64,000 bases of DNA from Rhizomucor pusillus (taxonomy: Eukaryota; Mucoromycota; Mucoromycetes; Mucorales; Lichtheimiaceae): assembly GCA_900175165.2 (NCBI GenBank), contig FWWN02000239.1:124001-188000 (forward strand), given 5' to 3'. This document shows, one piece after another, positions 23,523 to 34,135 of this stretch (within the stretch, counting starts at the first letter, position 1; every line of letters begins with the position of its first letter). A model generated the notes under the pieces. That model searched no databases. It saw nothing but the letters and a program-made list of their open reading frames with translations, and was not told the DNA's origin. A program made the translations under genes and the position numbers.

Positions 23523-25423
23523 ATGGCGCACACAGAATCTCGACAGGACGAGCCGTGGTTGCTCATTGAGCCCGATCCAGGTAGCACTCACATACGCTTC
23601 TACCTTTGCAACGCAGCAGCTTACATATAACTCGGATCCGGCAGGCGCTTTCACGCAACTTTGCGCTCACATAGGCGCGCAAGGTGTCCAAGTAGAACAG
23701 ATACAATCCTTACGTCGAGAAGTGTTGCACGGACTCAGGTAAACCGAAAGAGGGCATTGAAATAAACTTTACAGCCTCTCCGACATTTTCTTTTATCTTT
23801 CTCTCTCTATCTCGATTTTACGCTTCGCGAAAACGCGTATAGACCACTATATGGCATTATTCTTTTGATGCGCCATAAGCCGCCTGATAGGAGCTACAGA
23901 GACGACAATCTCACCTTTAGTACCAATCACAATATTTATTTCGCAAATCAGGTATATACGCGCATAGCTGGCTGCATAAAAAGCTCCTCGGATCTCATTT
24001 TTTTCTTTCTTTAGGTCATTCGCGAAGCATACGCCGTATATGCACTGTTGAGCGTGGTAATGAATTGCGACGGTATCAAGGAAATCGGCCCCGAGCTTAA
24101 GAATCTCAAGTCGCTAAGCGATGAATTTCCTTCTACGGTATTGATATTTGCATCCGTGATGCAGACAAAGATTAATTGAAATGGAAACATAACTAGCTCA
24201 AGGGGTTGAGTGTTACGAACAGCAAGGCACTCAAAGACGCAAACAATAGCATTGCTAGGTACGAGATTGGTAAATCGGTCGAACGTGAAGGAAGGGCAAG
24301 GGTCCCCGCGCGGAGGTGCAGGGTGTGAAGAGAGAGATATATAAAAAAGAAGAATATAGGCGCGCATAGCACGTTGCAATCAGAATCCCGTTTGTCCTCA
24401 CTGAAAACTCCATATTTTTCCTCTAGAAAACGATTGAAGCATATGATGCGAGATGACGATGTATACCACTACATAAGTTACTTGCCAATCGGAGGACATT
24501 TGTGGGAGTTGGACGGATTCAAAAGAGGCCCCCTCCGACTAGGTAAAAGGAAATCAGGGGATGCGCGGAAAAACGAAAGGGAGCTCACACCAAGTGGTTT
24601 TTGAATTAAGCAGCATGTACGGAGACCGATTGGATAGAATTAGCTCGTATGGAGCTGCAGAGAAAAACCGACATGTACGCTACACATTGGAAGGAAAAAA
24701 AATGTGACAATGCATAGGATTATTCATCGTAGGGAGAAACTAGCTTGCAACGACAACGCGTACCTTTCACGTTCTGGGGTGTGGTAGAAGATAGAAGACG
24801 CGTGTACGAGCGGCAACTTTCCGGTCGCATGATCCTGAAGGCAGCTGTAGAGCGTCAGATGGGCCTGCAAGATCCAAACTGGCGGATACTTTTACGTGCA
24901 CAGCAGTGGGAGGACGAGTTCAACCATGCTATTGCAACCGTAAGTGATAAACCATCCATTTTTGGCGGTCTTTCTGTTTATTAACCTAGCATTCAAGGAA
25001 AGACGTAGAAGGAATCTGAGGGAGCCGGTACCTCATTATAGTAATGTTTACCGCACCCTTGATGATTTTCCCGAGCCCGAAGCAGAGCAGCTTAGAGCCG
25101 AATTTGAATCCGAGGTGCAAGGACGAACACTTGACGAATTAAGGGATCTCTGGCTGCAGATACACGATGACCTGCTTCAAAAATACACACTCCTTGTCGA
25201 AGAACATGAAAAGTATCAAAGATATCAAGTAAGGGTCCTGCCCAATCCTTTCGTGATCCTTGTCTTCCTTCCCTTGCTAATTTACGTTTCCCTTCGGGCC
25301 ACCACTTAGGATGACAATACCCGGCGCCAGCATGATTACATGCCTTTCATCAAAGCCTACTTGGAGCACTTGCTTGCTCGGGGCTTCTTACAAAGGAGAG
25401 TGTCTGATCTACCTTCAAAGTGA
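23523..25423 (+). CDS. UCH37/UCHL5-like protein lacking the catalytic cysteine
   Basis: Ten exons (23523-23580, 23645-23738, 23843-23951, 24015-24137, 24197-24258, 24427-24542, 24614-24674, 24744-24939, 24998-25228, 25310-25423) encode 387 residues. [37 protein letters not shown] and [15 protein letters not shown] follow UCHL5 in order, and the C-terminal [17 protein letters not shown] matches the UCH37 tail that contacts proteasomal Rpn13 or INO80. UCHL5 normally trims ubiquitin chains. Here the family motif NACATQA reads EAYAVYA (codon TAC at about 24030), so the nucleophile is Tyr, while the oxyanion Gln, His (YHYISY) and Asp (ELDG) are kept. It is probably an inactive, scaffolding UCH37. 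The junctions at 24427 and 24614 are the least certain. Confidence 0.9.
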
Positions 25424-25953
25424 TCACTGATGCATCTCCCTTGGCTTCTTTATTGCATACCAGACCTTTTGACATACAAGCACAAATACTTACCATGCTT
25501 CTTTATTTTTCCCTTTCCTTTTGGAGATGCGTGCATGCACGCAGAATCATTATTATATTCCACGAGCTTTGCGAATCCATGTATGGCATACAGCGTTCTT
25601 CCCTTTTCCTCTATGCGACAACATTGTTCAAACTTCTCTTTTTTGCACATTTGTTCTTCCCTTCCATTCCAGCATACCAGTGCCCAGGTGCGCCCTTTCA
25701 AGCTTTAAATATCTCTTTTGCATGGAATTATCTAGCAAAACATTATTATTCCCTTTTTACTATTTTTATGCAGTATTTCTCCTTTACTTATTGACACTCT
25801 TGCAACCCCAACAAAAAACACTGCTTTCTGCGTTCAAGAAGAAAAAATGAAAAAACGGTTATGTTTATAAAAGTGGCGAGGAAAATAAAAAGAAAAAGTA
25901 GATTTCGCGATGTATATCAGAGAGTATATGTATATTACAATGATGTTGGTTGC
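25424..25953. other. Convergent intergenic region
   Basis: About 530 nt of T-rich DNA between the UCH37-like and TMEM230 stop codons. ORFs here are low-complexity. It presumably holds both 3' UTRs. Confidence 0.4.
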
Positions 25954-26521
25954 CTAATCCCAATCTGGTATCATCGAAAAGTCGTATCCTGGGTACTTGT
26001 AATATGCATAGTATGCAATGTACAAGTGGTATGCACCTAAATTCTGTAAGTTTTAGTATGCCTGCCTTTCTCTCCTTTTTTTCTTCTTCTTCTTCCTCTC
26101 CAGCACGTTCTCCCAACTTTACCGGGGATAAACATGATACAGCCGATAACTAAAAACGGAATACCACGACTTAACCAGACCTAAGCAGCGTTTGGTTATT
26201 AAAATTGCACGTTTCTCTCCAGGGTCATTTTCCTTTTACCTCTGAAGTAATATAACCCAGCTTGATAAGGGCACCCACGGTAATCAGTACTGAGCCGGCA
26301 GTGAAGAGAAGCAACGCAAGACCGATAGCTTTCCATGGAACTATCGCAGCAGTAATGCTCTTAGCCCTCCTTTGTTCACGGACAGCTCTCTGAATATAAG
26401 TATGTATCTTACTGGGAGGATCGGGTGCGATGAACTGTTCGGCCGAGAATCCTGGGTCATCCTGCAGCTCGACGAATTGTCTTCGCTTGGATTTTGGTTT
26501 CAAGGGATTTCGCATTCTCAT
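25954..26521 (-). CDS. TMEM230/TMEM134-family membrane protein
   Basis: Three exons (26521-26240, 26180-26123, 26036-25954) encode 140 residues. A basic/acidic N-terminus of about 60 residues precedes PWKAIGLALLLFTAGSVL (TM1), then GIPFLVIGCIMFIPGAYH (TM2) and the C-terminal YPGYDFSMIPDWD. The order IPxKAIxLA, LIIGxLxFxPGxYH and GYxxxxIPD is the TMEM230 pattern; the human protein sits on endosomes and synaptic vesicles and helps vesicle traffic. The fungal role is inferred only from family. It is the downstream partner of a convergent pair with the UCH37-like gene. Confidence 0.9.
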
Positions 26522-26752
26522 GTAAAGAGAGTTTATGCGGAAAGAGCGAGCTGCTGCTGCTGGCGTCGGCTGAAACGAAAAAAGAAGCCCCGCATGACAT
26601 GGTGTGTCCCGTCGGTCGTTGCAATCTCGGATAACCGCATTGTGAAAATCGACAAGAGGAAATTATGTATATTTCACTACAATTCGCGATACGTAGTAGG
26701 TAAACAACTAAATTACTTGGTAGATATGTAGTATGGTACAACAAACAAGGTC

Positions 26753-29231
26753 TTAGCAGTCTCGTTCTTCAGGTTCAAGATATTCCAAACCGAGTATTTC
26801 AAAAGCATGCCTTTCACTGGTTACAGGTATTCGTTCATCCGTGAGCCGTGAATAGATACCGTGCTGTGAAAACTTTAGATTACGTTCCTTTTGGGCGTAT
26901 AATCGTATGCTTCTTTCAAAGTGGGAGGATCCAGTCCATGCAAGGATAGATATGGGATAGTTTGTATAGGGAGAAACGACAAAATCCACTCTTCGAATCA
27001 CTGGAGAACCCGGTTGCTGCCACACACAGAATGCGTGATCTGGTCGAAAATAGTCATCATCGTCGTCGTCTCGATCTTGGCAGTCAGAACCCATTGACAG
27101 GATATCGATCACAAGCCCTAACGTATGAATAGGGGGTTAACATAAGTAGCTATCTGAAATTGAGGATATCAGGAATCTTGGCTCACCTTGGCTTTTCAAG
27201 ATTTGTAACAGTTGAACCAGCAACTTACTGGAGACTTTAAGATCCTTGTGGGTAATCACGATATCCACGTCGCCGCTGTAAAATTTTCCACGTCTTTTCA
27301 CCATGACATTTAGTATTGAACTAGAACGATGCTATCATTTTTGCAGACGTATTTACCTGTACGAACCACATATAGTATGCTCGCATCCAGGAAAATGTCT
27401 ATCCAGGATTGCTTTGACAAGATTACCGATTTCCTCGACTTGTTTCCTTGGAATTCTGAATACACATCAATCACAATTGGTGAGCTTGCATGTATTTGAT
27501 GGCTACAACGATGCAACTAACTTTTGTATGAAGTGATCATAGTACTTGATACCCAATTTTTGGTCAGTGGTCAACTTTTCATTTTTCAATACATCATCCA
27601 ATGTCCGGTAGCCCTTGCACAACCATTCTCGCGCCGTTGCTGCACCAACACCTGGTAATATACTTCCATGAGCTTCGAGCGAGCTGCGTATTGTTTACCT
27701 TTTGCCAGCGTAGAACTAACCGTGGACGTTATAGAATCGCTCCAGAGTTTGAAAGTCTTCATCCTTCTTGAGCATCTCTGAAAGTGAGGGTGGGGGATAA
27801 TGAATGTTCCCTAGGTACCATACATACAAAAATAAATCAAATCTTACCAATTTCCGGAATAGAACCCGTTCGCAAGAAATCATCAATCTATAGATTACAT
27901 GTTAACAAAATATTCTCCCTTGATCGTGCTGTGAATACGTACGATGCGAGCTGTCTTCTTTCCAATACCATGGAGGTGCGCAACTTGTTCGACCGACTTG
28001 ATTTCCTTTGGATAGCACTAGATCATCATCGGCCGTTCAATAACCTGTGAAAGCCATACGCTGTCTAGTTGATCCAATATACCTTTATCACCTATTATAA
28101 AATTTGTCAGTGTTCATCAAAAAGAATAGCAGTTACAGTCTGATGCTTACAGAGCATGCAATCCGATAGCTGCGACTGTTAATATCCTCGCCTGATTGCA
28201 GATAGTTTTAGAGATCACATTCAATGACTAGAAGGCGAGACAGGTTCCCAACCTCTTAAATTTCTGGCATGTTCAAGAAATTCAAGCGCTTCTACTAGTT
28301 GCCGGTTGAAAGGATTCCAGGTGCAGCGCCTTTGACACGCATATTTTCCAATCTTTTTAACAGCAAGGTCATCATCATTATCTTTGTTTGTTGGCGCAAC
28401 GGTCCTGCCTGCAGCACTGTCACCGTCACCATCATCTTCGTCTGAGGTGCTCTCGTGTGCAGCAACGAAATCGAACTCAAATGAGGAAAGGGATGACTGG
28501 GCCGTAAAATCAATAGATGACTGCGAAGTGGTCTGGTAGCTATCTTCTTGCCTAGAAGCAGCACCAGTGAGCAGCCATGAAAAAAAAAATTCAGTTATTT
28601 TGAATAGCTTACTGGACTCGGACACGTTTAGCACGATGGCCCTTAATAATATGGGACACTCGGACTGGACCGTTGCATTTGGCTTCATAGGCATCCTGAA
28701 TATCATCCCATTTCAGCTGCCTCGGAAGCTCTTCATCCGAAGAGATCACAATAACACTTGCTTTTCTTTTCACAGTTGTCTTCCTGACGGATGATATGTC
28801 AATAACGAAATCAGTAGGATCTCGCACTTTGTTATCCTTCATGCTAAAGACAAAAGAAAATTGAGAATGGTCCCCTGTTTCTTTGATGTACACAGAGTGG
28901 TACCCACCAAGATAAAATCCAATTGATGTGGACGACTGGACAGTGGGCCTGTAAATGAATAATTAGAGAAAAATGTTCTATGCTAAAGGATTGCTGCAAA
29001 TTAGTAGGTGCTCACCCCTTGAATATGGCGAACTATTCGTCCAGGGCTTTTCAAGCAGGTAACAACGAAGTCAGCGTCGTGGTAGGAAGCGGCGATTTTT
29101 CCACCATTGTTGCAAATGTGGTTCTCGATCTCATGCTGCTGATCAGGATCTAGCTTGACTGTTAGCAAAAAGAACGCTAGATCAGCATACATTGGCTGGT
29201 CGACCATGCTGCTGGATCGAGGTGGCAACAA
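26753..29231 (-). CDS. DNA polymerase X family (Pol mu/Pol4-like) with BRCT domain
   Basis: A multi-exon reverse gene; the last exon is 27117-26753, and upstream boundaries are only partly resolved. The N-terminus (from 29231 or 29207) looks like a BRCT domain (DADFVVTCLKSPGRIVRHIQG). An acidic Ser-rich linker follows, then the 8-kDa/HhH region (RQLVEALEFLEHARNLRG; LHGIGKKTARI; VHGVGAATAREW). The palm has CGSYRRGKFYSGDVDIVIT with the two metal aspartates and the third in RRVDFVV; the C-terminus is LEYLEPEERDC. Family X enzymes fill gaps in end joining and base-excision repair. The AWTGS element in the sugar-discrimination loop resembles the GW of Pol mu and TdT rather than the YF of Pol lambda and beta. 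Divergent from ALG6 (about 200 nt). Confidence 0.9.
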
Positions 29232-29438
29232 CGACCACCGGACTGTTTTGCTGGTTTATTCTTATAGCCCTCGTCGTTGCTGTTGGGCATGTTTCAACAG
29301 GTAGATTAAGCGGCGAAATATGGATGGGGGTGGGCGGAAGGTCAGTAAATGGGCCCTTAATTACTGTAATTGCATAAAAGTCGGCCAATGTGACACAAAA
29401 ACTCACTCCCACTTCGCCTTTTCGAAAACAGCAGAGAA

Positions 29439-31338
29439 ATGACTAGTTCGAGTCCCATCGCACGATGGTTCTCTGTGTTTCATCAGCATCATCCAAAGTG
29501 GATCTTGCCTGTTGCTGTGCTCTTGTGCGGCACAATCGTGCGATGGGCAGTGGCTCTGAACCCCTATTCAGGTATGGGCTTTCTGGACGCGTTTAGAGTC
29601 GGCTGATCCGTTTGACAACATTGTTACGATCAAGGATGCAACACACCCCCGCTATTTGGAGACTACGAGGCACAGCGGCACTGGATGGAACTGACTATCC
29701 ATTTGCCAACAAACCAGTGGTACACGTATGATTTACAGTGGTGGGGACTTGACTACCCACCGCTCACTGCTTTTCACAGCTGGCTATGTGGAACAATGCA
29801 AGTATTTCCAAAGGACCATTCATCGATTCTTGGAAGCTTATTATTTGTTCGCACAGTGGAAATTGGTTGAATCCAGATTGGTTTGCACTCGATGCGTCTC
29901 GTGGATACGAGTCGCCAGATAGCAAGTTTTTCATGCGCTCGACCGTCTTCTTTTCCGAAATGCTAATATACGTGCCTGCCATTTACTGGTTTTGTCAGAT
30001 TCGATACAGTGAACAGAAAGATAAGGTATGTATGATATTCAAGTTGGCACCTAAATATATTTCGATGGCTCTAACATAAAACCAAGATGTTTGCATTTCT
30101 CTTGATTTTAATGCAACCGGCACTGATCATGATCGATCACGGACATTTTCAGCAAGTATCTCTTTGTAGCTGCAGTGTAGTTTATAGATGACTAATACTA
30201 CTTCTCTATCTAGATTCAACAGCGTTATGCTCGGTTTTGCATTGTGGGCTGTCAACTTGTTGCTCACAGAGTACTATATTCTGGGATCCATTGCGTTCTG
30301 TTTGTCACTGGGATTTAAGCAAATGGCATTGTACTACGCTCCTGTCATGTTTGCATTCCTGCTCGGCCGGTGCTTTGAGAAGCCAACATTGCCTGAACGG
30401 CTTTTACTATTCGCAAAACTCGGTGTCACTGTGCTCGTTACAATGGGACTGCTGTTCTCGCCATGGCTATCGTCAGTGGACCTGTTTGCACAAGCTATAC
30501 ATCGTATCTTCCCACTTGCTCGCGGGCTATATGAAGATAAAGTTGCTAATGTATGGTGCGCCGTCAACGTGATCATCAAATTGCGAAACATCCTTTCTCT
30601 AGAAGCTGCCGTGCGTCTCAGGTACAGTTGTGAAAATCAGTGCTCAAAATTATCGCGTGGTATCTAATGTGGAAAATACCCAGTCTACTTGCTACGTTGG
30701 CCGCAATTTTGCCTATCAATATCCATCTAGGCTGTCGTCCCTCGCAATGCCGGTTCAAGTACGCTTTGGTGAGCACGTCACTGGCATTTTTCCTGTTTTC
30801 TTTCCAGGTGCATGAGAAATCCATTTTGCTGCCGCTCATGCCAGCCACTTTGCTGCTCCAAGAAGAAGCCAATGCCGTCATTCTGTTTACCAACATGGCA
30901 ATATTTAGGTATGACACTTGACTGTGATGGATATATGTATGCTAACATTGAATATTTACAGCATGTACCCTTTGCTAAAACGTGAGGAGCTAGTCCTTCC
31001 GTACTTTGCAACAGCTTTCATGTGGAACTGGATGATCGGATACCCGAAAAATTTGAAAACAATGCCCACTTTTGAGTGGTTCATGCACTTGGTAAGCTTC
31101 TTCTGGTTTGCAGGGAGGTGCACGGACTGTATACTAATAATATTCATTCCCCCTCTAGGCTTCCTTGACAACTATTGCTGTTTGGCACATTGCCGAGTCT
31201 GTTGTTACGCCTCCTCCCCGCTGGCCGGATTTGTTCACTGTCATCAACGCAGTAGTAAGCTGCGGATTCTTTGTTCTTTTGCTGTTATATTTTGTATATC
31301 GTCAGTTCATGCCTGAAGAAAAGATCAAAAAGCAATAA
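29439..31338 (+). CDS. ALG6: Dolichyl-P-Glc:Man9GlcNAc2-PP-dolichol alpha-1,3-glucosyltransferase
   Basis: Eight exons (29439-29571, 29635-29797, 29857-30025, 30087-30151, 30214-30621, 30684-30908, 30962-31091, 31159-31338) encode 490 residues of a multi-spanning ER protein. Diagnostic ALG6/ALG8 motifs include [13 protein letters not shown] with the catalytic Asp in the first lumenal loop, [43 protein letters not shown] and [21 protein letters not shown] and the YPPLTAFHS form suggest ALG6, which adds the first glucose to the lipid-linked oligosaccharide, rather than ALG8. Introns 2 and 4 both need GC donors to keep the family sequence. Confidence 0.93.
29798..29856 (+). other. GC-AG intron (59 nt) in ALG6
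   Basis: Donor GCAAGT, acceptor CACAG. Joining gives [15 protein letters not shown] as expected for ALG6. No GT alternative keeps the frame. Confidence 0.85.
30152..30213 (+). other. GC-AG intron (62 nt) in ALG6
   Basis: Donor GCAAGT, acceptor ATCTAG. Joining yields HGHFQFNSVMLG. Using the GT three bases downstream would shift the frame and lose this conserved motif. Confidence 0.85.
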
Positions 31339-31426
31339 ACTACATAGAGTGTCTGCGTCCATTTTTTCTTTGTTGAGATTTCCCAGAAAAGAAAAAAAAT
31401 TGTTTCACGTTGTCGTCTTCCCCAAA

Positions 31427-32362
31427 ATGGGTGAACACAAAGGTGAGCAGCTGCAGCAGCGACAGGCGTTACGGCGTTTGGGTACATGGTTGATCTAGAT
31501 TCAGCGGCTAAACTATGCAAAGATCGCCACCACTCTTCTCACAAACGAGGACGAAGTCCCTCGCCGCATCGTTCTGCGCACCATCGCCGCGGCGACAGAG
31601 ATCGTAGCCCGTACTCCAGATCATCAAAGCGCAGCAGTGGTACGTATCACCTAAAGGGCAATGTCGTATTTCTTTTTTTATGTACAATGGTCCTCATATT
31701 CAGTATCTTGCGTGTATGAACTCCTGAAAATATCGGCCTGAACTTTTCCAGAGAGGTCAAGGTCTCGCTCCCCAGCCTCCTCCTCTCGTCGTCATCGTCG
31801 ATCACGTTCTCGATCACCACCCAAGAAGGAAAAGCGAAGATCATCAAGGCACCGTAGCTACTCTGTATCCAGTCATGATGGCAGCAGTAGCGATAGCAGC
31901 AGTAGTGAGGATGAAAGCTACGACTCGTACTCTGAAGGTTTGTCCCCGCAAAAAGAGAGATTTTCAATCTTTGGATACACGATTGATCATAGTTATTTTA
32001 TAGACGAGAAAAGGCGTAGCAAGAAGAAACAACACAAAAAGCACAAGAGCAGGAAACATAAAAAGAGTGTAAGTGGCCATTTACTGGGACTCGGTTTGGA
32101 TTATGGTCTTGACGGAAGCAATGTATCAGCACAAGCACAGACGCGATGATGACAGCGGTGACGAACGACGAAGTGCGATCACTGGCAAAAAGGTAAATTA
32201 ATAGAAAAAAATTATAATACGGTAGAACCAAAGGTGACTGATGCTGTCGTTGACTGATGCTGTCGTTGACAGATTAAGCTCAAAGTCAAAAAGTCTGCGG
32301 ATGACAAGGAAAGAGATCAAAATCGATCTACTCTGTTGGAGTTTTTAAATTCGGCCTTCTAG
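31427..32362 (+). CDS. Small SR/RS-rich nuclear-type protein
   Basis: Six exons (31427-31442, 31499-31639, 31752-31937, 32004-32068, 32130-32192, 32273-32362) encode 186 residues. It begins MGEHKD, then dense Arg-Ser, His and Lys runs (RSRSRSP types), an acidic Ser patch (SSSDSSSSEDES), Lys/His blocks and a conserved-looking end KLKVKKSADDKERDQNRSTLLEFLNSAF. RS-rich composition suggests a splicing or nuclear-speckle role, which is inference. The C-terminal block, not the RS part, would be the region to search with. The final intron carries a 16-bp tandem duplication. Confidence 0.75.
32235..32266 (+). repeat. 16-bp tandem duplication in intron
   Basis: Two perfect copies of TGACTGATGCTGTCGT in the last intron of the SR-rich gene. 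The copies duplicate a CTGAT/CTGAC-like branch-point candidate just before the acceptor. Confidence 0.9.
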
Positions 32363-32853
32363 TTGTTGATTCATCATGAATAATGAACATCATATATATC
32401 ACAATCATTTAAAACTATCAAAAATGCTCTTTCTTACCAAGCGTTTGGAGAATATAAGAACTCTATAGTAAATACCATTGATCGACATTTCTTTTTTCGA
32501 TTGGTGGTTCCACAAACCGTGCGTTCCTACCATGCTCTATCCTGTCTTTGATGCGCGACATGTAGCGTCGTCATTTTCGGTGATGTTGGTCGGGCGATGG
32601 TGGGTACAGCTTGTTCCAGCTTTGCAGAAGCCGTACGTGAAGCAAGTACCTCGCCAATAACGGGGAATCATCGATACCATCCTTCTCAGCAAGGCAGCAA
32701 GACATCTACGTGAAAGTATGCTTGTTTAAATAAAGCGCGGATTTGGCTCTGTCAATCAAAAGTTGGATTTTGAAAAATGCGGGGGGTGATCCCGAAATTC
32801 GGAAGCGCTGGATAGAAAGGACGCGAGAGAAAGGCAAGGAGTATTCGACGAGC

Positions 32854-33662
32854 ATGCAAGACACGAAGACGGGCACGAGAGACTGGCACAGTTTCTGGGA
32901 AGCAGACAACATTCCTTGGGATCACGGTGAAAGCAGCCCTGCCCTCGTTAAACTTGTCAATGAGCATTCGGAATTGATTCCCTCTCGTGGCATTGGTCTC
33001 GTACCCGGCTGTGGTAGCGGTAAGTTCAAAATGACTATTTTGTCATTCCCAAGAACACATGTGTCTAACATCATAGTTAGGGTACGACGTTGAGCTCCTG
33101 TCAAGTCCCGAGCGACACATGACAGGTCTAGATCTTGTTCCCAAATGCATTGAGGTGTGCAAGAAAAAGTACGCTGACAAGCAAGGGAACTTTGACTTTA
33201 TCTGTGCAGATTTTTACACTTTTGAATATCCAAAGGGTGGCTACGATCTTGTTTATGACTACACGTGAGTCCACGATCACTGCTGCATATGTGTACGATT
33301 TATCTATCTGCCATCTTCTGACGCTGTTGTGTATGTAAAGTTTCCTGTGCGCTATGCCTCCTGAGATGCGTCCGCAGTGGAGTGCTCGCATGGCTGAAAT
33401 TGTGAAGCCTGGCGGTACGCTTATTGCCCTGATGTTCCCTATTGAAGAAAGGGAAGGTGGCCCTCCGTACCCGGTAACGCCTGAATTGTACGTATTTTGC
33501 AATGGCATTCAGACAGTTTCCCCCAGGATTCTGATTTTCTGGTTTAGATACGACGAGCTTTTGGGCGAGAATTTCGATCGCGTGTTCATCGAGGACGCAA
33601 AGGGTCACAAAAGTCGACTAGGTCGAGAGAAGATGAGTGTTTGGAAACGCAAATTGCAGTAA
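32854..33662 (+). CDS. TPMT-family thiol/halide methyltransferase-like protein
   Basis: Four exons (32854-33019, 33081-33264, 33341-33487, 33548-33662) encode 203 residues. The N-terminus WHSFWEADNIPWDHG, the SAM-binding motif GLVPGCGSG, GLDLVPKCIE, the acidic pair with VYDYTFLCAMPP and the tail KSRLGREKMSVWKR follow the TPMT superfamily, which includes plant HOL thiocyanate/halide methyltransferases and fungal homologues. It probably methylates a small thiol or anion with S-adenosylmethionine in the cytosol; the substrate is unknown. The open frame extends upstream of 32854 without ATG, so an upstream non-canonical start or short exon is possible, but the chosen ATG sits just before the conserved region. 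Confidence 0.88.
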
Positions 33663-34135
33663 CTAGATCAGCGCATAAGCAAGGTTCCTTTATCTACGTA
33701 ACAATACACATGTTAACAAATCAAATGTCGCATGACAAGGTTCATTTTAATACATGCGGAGATATTTGAATAAGCATAGTGTTGTTTTGGTTGATTTGCG
33801 GAAGATCAATGCTGGAAGCCATATCCCTAGATGCGATGCCATCCACTGCAAGCAATCGATTCTTGATTGCGTCGTTGAGGGCAGACTTCCTTGCGTGTTT
33901 CCTTGTCCAACTTCGCAACAATAAAAGTCATCATGACAAATTTCTTTGTTCATTTCCGCTATTGGTTCTATGCTTTCCATCAATACAAGCAGGACCCGCA
34001 CAGCGGAAAAAAATGTATCATACACGGTATGAAATATGAATGAACGAAGAGAACTATGATGTCTTTTGCGTTTTTGATGGCTCTCCTTCGGTAGGCGACG
34101 AGTCACTCTTGCGCTTTTCACTGCGAGCATAATTA

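Noticed and set aside
24011..24379. 122-codon reverse ORF over the UCH37-like exons
   Set aside because: Shadow: spans forward introns and conserved exons and has no motif.
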